Assembly: GCF_000429045.1 (NCBI RefSeq)
Contig: NZ_AUBC01000012.1
Coordinates: 144,535-208,534 of the forward strand
Direction: 5' to 3'
Source of the DNA: Salinarimonas rosea DSM 21201
GTDB lineage: Bacteria > Pseudomonadota > Alphaproteobacteria > Rhizobiales > Beijerinckiaceae
Length of the DNA: 64,000 nucleotides
Within the stretch, counting starts at the first letter, position 1. Every line of letters begins with the position of its first letter. The translations under genes and the position numbers were made by a program. Below, piece after piece: positions 17,736 to 24,825 of the stretch. The notes beneath the pieces are model-generated. The model ran no database searches. It was not told the origin of the DNA and saw only the letters and a program-made list of their open reading frames with translations.

Positions 17736-19019
17736 TCACGAACCCTCGACCGCGCCGCGCCCCGTCGGTGCCGGCTCCCACCCGAACACGCTGCGCCCGC
17801 CGTACTCGTGCGAGCGCGCCTTCTCCTGCGCCATGAACGCGTCCACCGACGGCCCCGTCGCATGAGCCTCGAGCCGGCGGGCCTGGGCGTCGAGGCGGCG
17901 CAGGGCGGCGAGCTCGTCCGCCTCGCCGAGGCGCGCCTTGCGCACGGCGGCCTTCATCACGGCGATGGTGCGGTCGTAGACGGCGGTGGGGACGGGAAAC
18001 GGGTTGCGGTCCTTGCCGCCGTGGGCGAGCGAGAAGCGGGCGGGATCGCTGAAGCGGCAGGGTGTGCCGTGCACGACCTCCGCGACCATGGCGAGCGAGA
18101 GGACGGTGCGCGCGCCGACGCCCGGCGTCAGCAGGAGGTCGGGGAAGTCGACCGGCCCGCGCTCGGTCGCTGCCGCGAGCGCGCCGTGCAGGCGCCGCGC
18201 GACGACGGTCTCGGCGCGCACCTCCTCGTGCGCCGGCATCACGAGATGCGGCAGGAGCGGCTGTTGCGGCTCGGCGGGAGCCGGCGTGCGCCCGGCCTCA
18301 CGCGCCGCCGCCGCGTCGAGCCGCGCGATCTCGCCGACGATCCCGTCCGGCCCCATCTCTGCGAGGATATCGAGCTGGCGGGCACGCGACGCCTGCGCCC
18401 GGCGGTCCGCCAGGTTGACGATCGTGCCCTGGCCGGGCCCGTCCACCGCCGCGTGCGGGCTGTCGACGAAGCTCGAGAGCCCCTCCGACAGCCAATGGTA
18501 GCGCCGCGCCTGCTTGCGGTCCCCGTTCATGCCCTGCTGGATCACCGCCCAACGGCCGTCGTCGGTGACGACGAAGCCGTGGAGATACAGCGCGAACCCG
18601 TCCTGCACCGCGGCGGAATCCACCTTGGCGACGAGCCGGCTCGCCCGGGCGAGGGCGGCGCCGTCGACCCCCGTGCGCTCGCCCACGGCGAGAAGCTCGG
18701 CCGGCGTGGCGCGAGACTGCTTGCCCCGCCCGCCGCAGACGTGGATGCCGAGCTCGCCCGCCCGCGGGCCGAGCCCGCGCTTGAGCGCACCGAGCACGCT
18801 CGTCGTCACGCCCGACGAGTGCCAGTCCATCCCGATCACGGCGCCGAAGCTCTGGAACCAGAACGGATGCGCGAGGCGCCGCAGGAACTCGTCGCGCCCG
18901 TATTCCAGCACGATCGCTTCCGCCATCACGGCGCCGAGCGCCGTCATCCGCTCCCCGAGCCAGCGGGGAACACGGCCGCCGTGGAGCGGGAGATCGGCGC
19001 TGCCGGAGCGTTTCGTCAT
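17736..19019 (-). CDS. DUF763 family protein, function unknown
   Basis: This 427-residue protein has the DUF763 hallmarks: LPLHGGRVPRWL near the N-terminus (about residues 10-21), the stretch IHVCGGRGKQSR (about 90-101), and FALYLHGFVVTDDGRWAVIQQGMN (given as two parts around 140-165). The C-terminal third is charged and ends EGS. The ATG at 19019 gives the family start MTKRSGSADLPLHGG. The family is uncharacterised and scattered among archaea and bacteria. Flanking GST and SDR genes on the same strand give no firm clue to function. Confidence 0.85.
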   Translation of the reverse strand: MTKRSGSADLPLHGGRVPRWLGERMTALGAVMAEAIVLEYGRDEFLRRLAHPFWFQSFGAVIGMDWHSSGVTTSVLGALKRGLGPRAGELGIHVCGGRGKQSRATPAELLAVGERTGVDGAALARASRLVAKVDSAAVQDGFALYLHGFVVTDDGRWAVIQQGMNGDRKQARRYHWLSEGLSSFVDSPHAAVDGPGQGTIVNLADRRAQASRARQLDILAEMGPDGIVGEIARLDAAAAREAGRTPAPAEPQQPLLPHLVMPAHEEVRAETVVARRLHGALAAATERGPVDFPDLLLTPGVGARTVLSLAMVAEVVHGTPCRFSDPARFSLAHGGKDRNPFPVPTAVYDRTIAVMKAAVRKARLGEADELAALRRLDAQARRLEAHATGPSVDAFMAQEKARSHEYGGRSVFGWEPAPTGRGAVEGS

Positions 19020-19086
19020 GAGAACGGATCGTGCACGGATCCCGCCTCGACGCAAGCGCGAATCCGCGCGCCGATCACGCGAGGCG

Positions 19087-19674
19087 TCAGTCGAGGGCCT
19101 GGGCACGCGCGAAGGCGTCCCGCGCCGTGCACCGGGCGATCCAGTCGCGGACCGCCGGGTCCGCGGGGACCGCATCCGGTAGGTACAGGTAGAGCGAGCA
19201 GAGCAGGATGTCGGCCGCGGTGAAGCGCTCGCCCATCAGCCAGGGGCCCGTCCGCAGCGCCGCACTGAGACGCGCGGCGACGGCCTCGCGGTCGCGGAAG
19301 GTGGTGTGGGCGATCGGGTGGTCCGACACGCCCATCATCTCCAGGAGGTACACCGGCTCGAGCACGCCGCCGTACCAGAACAGCCAGGTCAGGTAGGCGC
19401 CCCGGCCCGGTTCCGAGGCGCCGATGCCGAGGCCGCGCTCCGGGAAGAGATCGGTGAGGTAGAGCAGGATCGCGCCGCTCTCGGTGACGAGGTCGCCGTC
19501 GTGCACGAGCGCCGGCACCTTGCCCTCGGGGTGTGGGTTGCGCGGGTCGCGGCCGCCGCTGCCGTCCTGCCGGCGGATGTCGGTGCGGATCGTCTCGACG
19601 GGCGCGTCGAGCTCCTGCAGCAGCCACAGCACGCGGTCTGAGCGGGACTTGGAGGCGTGGTAGAAGGTCAGCAT
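19087..19674 (-). CDS. Glutathione S-transferase family protein
   Basis: This 195-residue protein has an N-terminal thioredoxin-like GST domain (MLTFYHASKSRSDRVLWLL; PEGKVPALVHDG with the cis-Pro; ESGAILLYL binding the glutathione gamma-Glu) and a C-terminal helical domain (MGERFTAADILLCSLYLYL). The ATG at 19674 has GAGGA six bases upstream, so it is preferred to the in-frame ATG six codons earlier. It is divergent from a YafY-like regulator with a dyad between them, suggesting induction by a toxic or electrophilic compound. Confidence 0.9.
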   Translation of the reverse strand: MLTFYHASKSRSDRVLWLLQELDAPVETIRTDIRRQDGSGGRDPRNPHPEGKVPALVHDGDLVTESGAILLYLTDLFPERGLGIGASEPGRGAYLTWLFWYGGVLEPVYLLEMMGVSDHPIAHTTFRDREAVAARLSAALRTGPWLMGERFTAADILLCSLYLYLPDAVPADPAVRDWIARCTARDAFARAQALD

Positions 19675-19720
19675 GGGATGTCCTCGTTTCATCGACGGGC
19701 TATCCTTGCGCCCGGGATGC

Positions 19721-19735
19721 TGACGGTTCGCGTCA
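19721..19735. promoter_or_regulatory. Candidate operator of YafY-like regulator
   Basis: TGACG-N5-CGTCA is a perfect five-base dyad in the 73-base gap between the divergent GST and regulator genes, only 12 bases from the regulator ATG and next to its AGGAGG ribosome site. The position fits autorepression and control of the GST gene. Binding is inferred. Confidence 0.45.
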
Positions 19736-19747
19736 GGAGGACGATCG

Positions 19748-20437
19748 ATGCCCCGCAGCGACAGGCTGCTCCAGCTGCTCCAGCATCTGCGCACCGAGCG
19801 GCCGCCCGTCACCGCGGCGCGGCTCGCGGACCTCACCGGCGTCTCGGAGCGCTCGGTCTACCGGGACATGGCGGCCCTGCGGGCGCTCGGCGCGCGGATC
19901 GAGGGGCAGGCGGGCTACGGCTTCACGCTGGAGGAGGACATCGTGCTGCCGCCGCAGATGCTCGGGCGCCTGGAGATGGAGGCGGTGATCCTCGGCCTCT
20001 CCACGGTGCAGGCGGAGGGCGACCCGAGCCTCGCCCGTGCCGCCCGGGATGCCCTCGCGAAGATCACCGCGACGCTGCCCGAGAGCCTGCGCGACCAGGC
20101 CCGCCACGCCGCGCTGCGCGTCGCGCGGGTGCATTCCAAGCCGGCCGTCGCCATCGACCCGCAGATCGTCCGGCGCGCCGTGTGGGAGGAGCAGGCGCTC
20201 GACGTCGTCTACGTCGACGATGCGGGCACGGAGACGAGCCGCCGGATCTGGCCGCTGTCGGTGGTGTTCTTCGAGCGCGCCCTGATCCTCTTGGCCTTCT
20301 GCCGGTTGCGCGAGGATTTCCGGTCGTTCCGGCTCGACCGCATCCGCACCCTGTCCGAGCCCGGCGTCGGCTTCCGCCCGCGGCGGGTCCCGCTGCTGCG
20401 GGAGTTCCTCGCCAGCCGGGAGTGGCCGACCTGCTAG
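19748..20437 (+). CDS. YafY-like HTH/WYL transcriptional regulator
   Basis: This 229-residue protein has an N-terminal DeoR-type helix-turn-helix (LLQHLRTERPPVTAARLADLTGVSERSVYRDM, written here as about residues 9-41) and a C-terminal WYL-related ligand-sensing domain ending FRSFRLDRIRTL. An AGGAGG sequence lies eight bases before the ATG. Such regulators usually repress an adjacent divergent enzyme gene, here the GST. WYL domains can sense small molecules or nucleic acid ligands; no ligand can be named here. Confidence 0.9.
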   Translation: MPRSDRLLQLLQHLRTERPPVTAARLADLTGVSERSVYRDMAALRALGARIEGQAGYGFTLEEDIVLPPQMLGRLEMEAVILGLSTVQAEGDPSLARAARDALAKITATLPESLRDQARHAALRVARVHSKPAVAIDPQIVRRAVWEEQALDVVYVDDAGTETSRRIWPLSVVFFERALILLAFCRLREDFRSFRLDRIRTLSEPGVGFRPRRVPLLREFLASREWPTC

Positions 20438-20456
20438 TCCGGTGGTCGAGCCGGAT

Positions 20457-20476
20457 CGCCGGCCGGTCGGCCGGCG
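20457..20476. terminator. GC-rich hairpin between convergent genes
   Basis: Arms CGCCGGCCG and CGGCCGGCG are exact reverse complements with a two-base loop. The hairpin lies 20 bases after the regulator stop in a convergent gap (20438-20599). There is no U-run, as is common in high-GC genomes, so termination is inferred from position. Confidence 0.5.
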
Positions 20477-20599
20477 GGCGCGGCGCTGCTCCTCGACCAG
20501 TGGGCACGGTAGGACGGCACGGTCTCCATGTCGGAGGGCATCACCGGGATTCGCCGACCGGATCCCGCCGGTGAGACGAGGCTCTCGCGCGCGGGCGGC

Positions 20600-21112
20600 T
20601 CAGCCGGCGCAGTCGTGATAGCCGCGATAGCCCGCCTGCAGCGTCTCGCCGACGGCGAAGGTCAGCTCCGCGACGCGATCCTCGCCCGCCAGCGGCGAGA
20701 CGGTGATGCGGATGTCGCCGGCCGAGAGATCGTACTGCGCGCCGTCCGTGCCGGCGCTCGCGTCGAGCATCACGAGCTTCCCGGCGAGCTTGACGACGCC
20801 CTGGATCGGTCGCGCGTCGGGCCCGAAGCCGGTGGCGAGGATGGGACGGCCCGTGCTGGTGTAGCGGAAGACGCAGATGCTCGGCGCCTCGATCGCGGCC
20901 TCGATTTCCGCCGGCACCATGGTCGCCGGGTCGAGGGGCGGCAGGTGAACGCCCTCCAGCGCCTCCTCGGCGGGGACGATGCGCGCGACGGTGTCGCCGC
21001 GGGCGGGATCGACGACGTCGTCGGGCGCGACCGCGTCGGCGCAGGCGGCGAGGGCGAGGGTCGCCCCGGCGACCGCGAGCAGGCGCGGGGTGCGGGAGGT
21101 GCGCCGGGCCAT
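20600..21112 (-). CDS. Putative lipoprotein of a cytochrome/DUF305 operon
   Basis: This 170-residue exported protein has a lipobox, LAAC, with the acylated cysteine at residue 24. The mature part is acidic and ends in AGYRGYHDCAG. No family was recognised; a second cysteine in the last three residues could form a disulfide or metal site. Its ATG overlaps the stop of the DUF305 gene by one base (TGATG), so the two are co-translated, and with the cytochrome c gene they form an operon. A role in periplasmic metal or redox handling is only a context guess. Confidence 0.8.
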   Translation of the reverse strand: MARRTSRTPRLLAVAGATLALAACADAVAPDDVVDPARGDTVARIVPAEEALEGVHLPPLDPATMVPAEIEAAIEAPSICVFRYTSTGRPILATGFGPDARPIQGVVKLAGKLVMLDASAGTDGAQYDLSAGDIRITVSPLAGEDRVAELTFAVGETLQAGYRGYHDCAG

Positions 21113-21561
21113 CAGTCGCGCTCCTCCAGGTCCTCGATCAGGTAGTGCATCTCGGCGATCTCGCGTTCCTGCGCCTCGATGATCTCGTCGGCGAGCTTGC
21201 GCACGCGGGGGTCCGAGATCTGCGCCCGCGAGGCGGTGAGGATCGCGATCGAATGGTGCGGGATCATCGCACGCATGAAATCCTGGTCGTCCACGGTGGC
21301 CTGGCTGCGCACGAGCCACAGCGAGAGCGCGAACACCGCGATCGCCGAGCCGAAGATCGCCAGGTTGGTGATGCGGCTCGAGTACATCTTCATCATGTAG
21401 GACAGCATGATCACGGCCATGGTCGCTCCCATGATCAGCGCCATCCAGAATCGCGTCTCCGACCAGAAGACCTGCTCCCAGGCGTAGGTGTTGAGATACA
21501 TCAGGCCATACATCACGACGGTGGAGGTCGCGATCATCGCGGCGAAACGCCAGTAGGACAT
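21112..21561 (-). CDS. DUF305 family membrane protein
   Basis: This 149-residue protein has three hydrophobic segments (about residues 5-22, 36-57 and 65-85) followed by a DUF305 helical domain. The domain contains [16 protein letters not shown] and a late EMHYLIEDL, with His and Met residues typical of this ferritin-like metal-associated family (CopM-like). DUF305 proteins are often found with copper-resistance genes. It lies 7 bases after the cytochrome c gene and overlaps the lipoprotein start, suggesting a shared periplasmic metal or redox function. Confidence 0.9.
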   Translation of the reverse strand: MSYWRFAAMIATSTVVMYGLMYLNTYAWEQVFWSETRFWMALIMGATMAVIMLSYMMKMYSSRITNLAIFGSAIAVFALSLWLVRSQATVDDQDFMRAMIPHHSIAILTASRAQISDPRVRKLADEIIEAQEREIAEMHYLIEDLEERD

Positions 21562-21568
21562 CTCGTTG

Positions 21569-22174
21569 TTACTCCCTCGCGCTGCCGGCGCCCGGCACGC
21601 CCGAAGGCACAGCGTCCGGCTCGATGGCGGATTGCGCGTAGTCCTCGGGGGTGAGCCCGGGGAGCCCCTTCACGAAGGCGGCGACGCCCCAGAGCGTCTC
21701 CTCGTCGTGGCTCGGGCCGAAGGCGGGCATGCCGGACATCTTCACGCCGTTCGAGGCGAGCCAGTAGATCTCCTCGATCTCCCACTCGGCCGCGGCCTCG
21801 GCGAGGTGCGGCGGACGCGGGCGCATGCCGCTCGCCCATTCCTCGGGGTCGACGCCCGGGCCGCCGTGGCAGAGCTGGCAGGACGACTTGTAGGTCTCGG
21901 CCCCGCGGGCGACGAGGGCCGGCGCGACGGCCTCCGGCGCGAGGATATCCTCGGCGCGGTTCTCGACGGAATTGCGGAAGGTGGTGTCGAAGGTCCAGCG
22001 CGTGAAGGACGCATGCTCCTCCGTTGCGGCGACGTTGTAGAGGCCGCCGTAGACGATCGAGAGCCCGACGATCCCGGCGAGGACGAACAGCCCGACGATG
22101 GCCGCGAGCGCGCCCATGGCCATGTGCCTCGATCCCCCGCGCCCCGATCGGTCCGGCATCGGCTCCTCAGGCAT
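21569..22174 (-). CDS. Membrane-anchored c-type cytochrome
   Basis: This 201-residue protein has one N-terminal transmembrane anchor (about residues 20-43) and a periplasmic cytochrome c domain. The haem site is C99-x-x-C102-H103 (CQLCH), and a GMPAFG motif provides the likely axial methionine near residue 149. The ATG at 22174 follows GGAGGAG by only three bases; ATG at 22159, five codons later, is equally possible. It is the first gene of the cytochrome-DUF305-lipoprotein operon. It would pass electrons from the periplasm; partner oxidase or reductase genes are not in view. Confidence 0.9.
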   Translation of the reverse strand: MPEEPMPDRSGRGGSRHMAMGALAAIVGLFVLAGIVGLSIVYGGLYNVAATEEHASFTRWTFDTTFRNSVENRAEDILAPEAVAPALVARGAETYKSSCQLCHGGPGVDPEEWASGMRPRPPHLAEAAAEWEIEEIYWLASNGVKMSGMPAFGPSHDEETLWGVAAFVKGLPGLTPEDYAQSAIEPDAVPSGVPGAGSARE

Positions 22175-22333
22175 CTGCTCCTCCGGCTTCGTTGCCCATG
22201 ACGAATGGTCGTATGCCCGATTTCGTTCCGAAGGCCGTTGCCGAAGGTGGTGGCATTCGCGGCGCGGGCGCTCGCGCGCGTCCGCGAGGGTCCGCGCCCG
22301 GCCGGGAGAGTCCTCAGTCCAGGGAAAATCCGC

Positions 22334-22360
22334 GTCCCGGGAGAGTGCTCGTCCCGGGAG
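22334..22360. repeat. Two 10-base direct repeats in cytochrome/DUF411 intergenic region
   Basis: GTCCCGGGAG occurs at 22334-22343 and again at 22351-22360, a 17-base period. A degenerate related stretch lies just before it (about 22303-22325). Each unit contains a CCCGGG palindrome. The array lies in the 291-base divergent gap and could bind a regulator shared by both operons. Confidence 0.4.
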
Positions 22361-22380
22361 CCTCCCCGTCGTCCGCGAGC

Positions 22381-22409
22381 TTGTGCCGAGCCGGCTGCGG
22401 ATCTACCTT
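22381..22409 (+). promoter_or_regulatory. Candidate promoter of DUF411 gene
   Basis: TTGTGC (22381-22386) and TACCTT (22404-22409) are separated by 17 bases, 57 bases before the ATG. The match is modest and was found by eye only. Confidence 0.3.
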
Positions 22410-22465
22410 CGGGGCATGTCGCGCGAGCGCGCAGGCCCGCCTGCGACCCATCGGAGACGATCGAC

Positions 22466-22942
22466 ATGACGAAGGCTCGTACCCTCGGCGCCGCGCTGGT
22501 CCTTCTCGTCCCCCTCGCCGCGGGACCGGCCGCCGCCGCGCCGGCGGAGCGGACGATGATCGTTCACAAGGATCCGCTGTGCGGCTGCTGCACGACTTGG
22601 GCGGAGCAGATGGAGGCGGCCGGCTTCGTCGTCGAGGAGCGCCCGACCTCGCTGATGGCGCAGGTCAAGGCCGCGCTCGGCGTGCCGGACGACCTCGTCT
22701 CCTGCCACACGGCGGAGATCGACGGCTATGTCGTCGAGGGCCACGTGCCGGTCTCCGCCATCGAGGCGCTGCTCGCGCAGCGGCCGGACGTCGACGGGAT
22801 CGCGGTGGCGGGCATGCCGATGGGCTCGCCCGGGATGGAGGCCCCCGGCTACGCGCCGGAGCGCTACGAGGTCGTCTCGTTCGGCGACGAGGGGCGCACG
22901 GTGCTGGGGACCTACGTCGGCAGCGAACGCGTGGCGCGCTGA
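22466..22942 (+). CDS. DUF411 periplasmic metal-binding protein
   Basis: This 158-residue protein has a signal peptide (core LGAALVLLVPLAAGPAAA) and a DUF411 domain, a thioredoxin-like fold. The CGCC motif is at residues 39-42 (DPLCGCCTTW), with the later conserved blocks SCHTAEIDGYVVEGHVPV and GIAVAGMPMGSPGME. DUF411 proteins are frequently encoded with copper and other heavy-metal resistance genes. The divergent neighbours (cytochrome c, DUF305 protein, lipoprotein) strengthen a periplasmic metal-related role. Confidence 0.9.
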   Translation: MTKARTLGAALVLLVPLAAGPAAAAPAERTMIVHKDPLCGCCTTWAEQMEAAGFVVEERPTSLMAQVKAALGVPDDLVSCHTAEIDGYVVEGHVPVSAIEALLAQRPDVDGIAVAGMPMGSPGMEAPGYAPERYEVVSFGDEGRTVLGTYVGSERVAR

Positions 22943-23034
22943 GCCGCGCGCATCGGGGCTCCTCCCGATTCCGGCACCCGGCGGCTCTGATAGGCTCCGG
23001 GCCGCATGTCGCCGCTCGCCCCGGGAGCCCCGCC

Positions 23035-23220
23035 ATGGCCGCCTTCGTGCTCGCCCTCGTCCTGCCGTTCGCCGCGCTCGCGATGCTCGAGCGCTATCTC
23101 GCCGCCTGTGGCGCGCTGCTCCTGCAGGCGACGATCCTCGGATGGCCGATCGCCACCGTCTGGGCGCTGGTCGCCCAGCGCGCCGCGGACGACGCAGCGC
23201 GCCGGGCGTTCGAGCCCTGA
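23035..23220 (+). CDS. Small two-helix membrane protein (YqaE/Pmp3-like)
   Basis: This 61-residue protein has two hydrophobic helices (about residues 2-18 and 24-47). The second, LQATILGWPIATVWALV, resembles the second helix of the YqaE/Pmp3 (UPF0057) family, whose members are stress-linked small membrane proteins. GGGAG lies about seven bases before the ATG. It is followed by a strong hairpin. Family membership is tentative because the usual PPLGV motif in helix 1 appears only as LPFAALAM. Confidence 0.65.
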   Translation: MAAFVLALVLPFAALAMLERYLAACGALLLQATILGWPIATVWALVAQRAADDAARRAFEP

Positions 23221-23237
23221 CGCCATCGTGAACGCGC

Positions 23238-23270
23238 GACGCCCGCCGGACGGTCGGTCCGGCGGGCGTC
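23238..23270. terminator. Strong bidirectional hairpin terminator
   Basis: A perfect 14-base stem (23238-23251 with 23257-23270) with a five-base loop lies between the convergent small membrane protein gene and the last triplicated gene. No long T-run follows, but stem strength and position favour termination in both directions. Confidence 0.65.
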
Positions 23271-23303
23271 GTCGTTCGCGTGCTTCGGCGAGCGGGGTGC
23301 CGC

Positions 23304-23561
23304 TCAGCCGTTGTCCTCGGCCTGCCGGCGGATCGCCTCGCGGCCCGCCCAGAAGGGCGTCTCGCCGGAGACGCCGACATGCGCCGGGGCGGCGAGGGAG
23401 CCGGTGGCGTTCACGTCCGGCGCGACGCCGCGCTGGAACTGGAAGAAGCCGTCCGTCTGCTGCGGGGCGTCGTAGACGGTGACCTCGGTGGCGGCGGCGA
23501 AGGCCGGGCCGGCGAGGGCGACGGCGAGTGCGGCGACGGTGAGGGTGCGGAGCGTCTTCAT
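23304..23561 (-). CDS. Secreted 85-residue protein, tandem copy A
   Basis: This is an 85-residue protein with a clear signal peptide (MKTLRTLTVAALAVALAGPAFA) and a mature part of about 63 residues without cysteine. It contains VTVYDAPQQTDGFFQFQRGV, then a DVNATGSLAAPAHVGVSGE stretch, and ends REAIRRQAEDNG. No known family was recognised. It is the promoter-distal member of three tandem copies and differs from copy C at 7 positions and from copy B at 11. Being exported and amplified, it may be abundant in the periplasm or outside the cell. Confidence 0.85.
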   Translation of the reverse strand: MKTLRTLTVAALAVALAGPAFAAATEVTVYDAPQQTDGFFQFQRGVAPDVNATGSLAAPAHVGVSGETPFWAGREAIRRQAEDNG

Positions 23562-23611
23562 CTGTGTCTCTCTTTTCGGGTCTGGGACATCGGGGGGACA
23601 TCGTCCGGGGA

Positions 23612-23632
23612 GGGGCGGCGCGATGCCGCCCC
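23612..23632. terminator. Hairpin between tandem copies B and A
   Basis: Eight-base arms GGGGCGGC / GCCGCCCC with a five-base loop. An equivalent hairpin lies at 23987-24007, so the spacer was duplicated together with the gene. It may attenuate transcription or protect the upstream message. Confidence 0.5.
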
Positions 23633-23677
23633 TGGGGAGTGCCGCGGCCGGGAGTGCCGCGGCTCGGCCGCAGTGGC

Positions 23678-23935
23678 TCAGCCGTTGTCCTCGGCCTGCC
23701 GGCGGATCGCCTCGCGGGGCGCCCAGAACGGCATCTCGCCGGAGACGCCGACATGCGCCGGGGCGGCGAGCGAGCCGGTGGCGTTCACGTCCGGCGTCAC
23801 GCCGCGCTGGGTCTGGACGAAGCGGTCCGTCTGCTGAGGGGCGTCGTAGACGGTGATCTCGGAGGAGACGGCGAAGGCCGGGCCGGCGAGGGCGACGGCG
23901 ATGGCGGCGACGGTCAGGGTGCGGAGCGTCTTCAT
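23678..23935 (-). CDS. Secreted 85-residue protein, tandem copy B
   Basis: This is the middle copy and the most divergent. It has the same length and signal peptide (MKTLRTLTVAAIAVALAGPAFA), but changes cluster just after the cleavage site (VSSEI for AATEV) and in the QRGV region (DRFVQTQRGVTPD). The NATGSLAAPAHVGVSGE core and the REAIRRQAEDNG end are unchanged. The conserved core and ends with a variable middle suggest that all copies are functional and under selection. No function is known. Confidence 0.85.
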   Translation of the reverse strand: MKTLRTLTVAAIAVALAGPAFAVSSEITVYDAPQQTDRFVQTQRGVTPDVNATGSLAAPAHVGVSGEMPFWAPREAIRRQAEDNG

Positions 23936-23986
23936 CTGTGTCTCTCTTGTCGGGTACGCAGAACTGTGGGGGATGGCGTCCGGGGA

Positions 23987-24007
23987 GGGGCGGCGCGAGG
24001 CCGCCCC
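23987..24007. terminator. Hairpin between tandem copies C and B
   Basis: Eight-base arms GGGGCGGC / GCCGCCCC with loop GCGAG, matching the hairpin at 23612-23632. It lies downstream of copy C and upstream of copy B on the minus strand. Confidence 0.5.
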
Positions 24008-24057
24008 GCCCCGGGGGCGTAGCGCGGCCGGGAGTGCCGCGGCTCGGCGGCCGTGGC

Positions 24058-24315
24058 TCAGCCGTTGTCCTCGGCCTGCAGGCGGAGGGCCTCACGGGTC
24101 GCCCAGAAGGGCGTCTCGCCGGAGACGTCGACATGCGCCGGGGCGGCGAGGGAGCCGGTCGCGTTCACGTCCGGCGCCACGCCGCGCTGGAACTGGAAGA
24201 AGCCGTCCATCTGCTGCGGCGCGTCGTAGACGGTGACGTCGGTGGCGGCGGCGAAGGCCGGGCCGGCGAGGGCGACGGCGAAGGCGGCGACGGTGAGGGT
24301 ACGGAGCGTCTTCAT
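24058..24315 (-). CDS. Secreted 85-residue protein, tandem copy C
   Basis: This is the first copy in transcription order. It is 85 residues with signal peptide MKTLRTLTVAAFAVALAGPAFA, the same YDAPQQ core and an end altered to REALRLQAEDNG. Starts of the three copies are 380 and 374 bases apart, and the spacers are also similar, so the unit of duplication is gene plus spacer. The 510-base gap upstream must contain the promoter. Confidence 0.85.
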   Translation of the reverse strand: MKTLRTLTVAAFAVALAGPAFAAATDVTVYDAPQQMDGFFQFQRGVAPDVNATGSLAAPAHVDVSGETPFWATREALRLQAEDNG

Positions 24316-24825
24316 GATCGTGTTTCCTTTCGTGTCGTTCGGGGAGCGGGTGCGGTGCAGCATCCCGTCCGATGCCCTGGATTTCGGTGCGACGGTGCGA
24401 ATTGCTACGGCCCCGCTCGCACGCATGAGCTTGCGTCCATGCAAGTAACGAAGGGGCGCGCCGATGCGAACAGCGTGCAGGCGAAGAGCTGTGAGGGGCG
24501 ATAAAACTCTACGAAGAAAAAGCATTGGCGCGTTCGCCTCGATTCCGCCTTCATTTCGTTCCAGCCGCCTAGCTTCCTCACAGCCTGCTCACAGATCCGT
24601 GTTTGTGCAGATTCGAGGATCCCCCGCGACGAGCGTGCAGTGCACTCGTCGCCGGGGATGTTCGGGCGCCGCCGCCGTCCGGTTTCGGCTCGAGGCGGGA
24701 ATCGGAGGCGCGAACGCGTGCGAGCGGCGGGGCGACCCCGCCGCTCGCACGGAAAGCTCTGCACTGATAAGCCCTTGGAGAGTGGCCTGCGCCCGCCTCG
24801 CGGACGCTTCACGACCGCGTGAGGA
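24316..24825. other. Gene-free 510-base region
   Basis: No convincing coding region was found; open frames here lack ribosome sites and recognisable products. Base composition drops noticeably around 24490-24620 (for example AAAACTCT and AAGAAAAAG), unlike the flanks. It must hold the promoter of the triplicated genes (minus strand) and the 3' end of the chemotaxis receptor transcript, including the hairpin at 24717-24751. The composition dip could mark a small RNA or a remnant of imported DNA, but nothing specific was recognised. Confidence 0.5.
24717..24751 (-). terminator. Strong hairpin downstream of chemotaxis receptor gene
   Basis: A perfect 16-base stem (24717-24732 with 24736-24751) with a three-base CGA loop lies 75 bases past the receptor stop on the minus strand. 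There is no U-run, but it is by far the strongest stem in the gap. Confidence 0.6.

Noticed and set aside
24405..24812. 135-codon minus-strand frame in the 510-base gap
   Set aside because: No ribosome site, no recognisable product and Arg-rich composition; likely chance.
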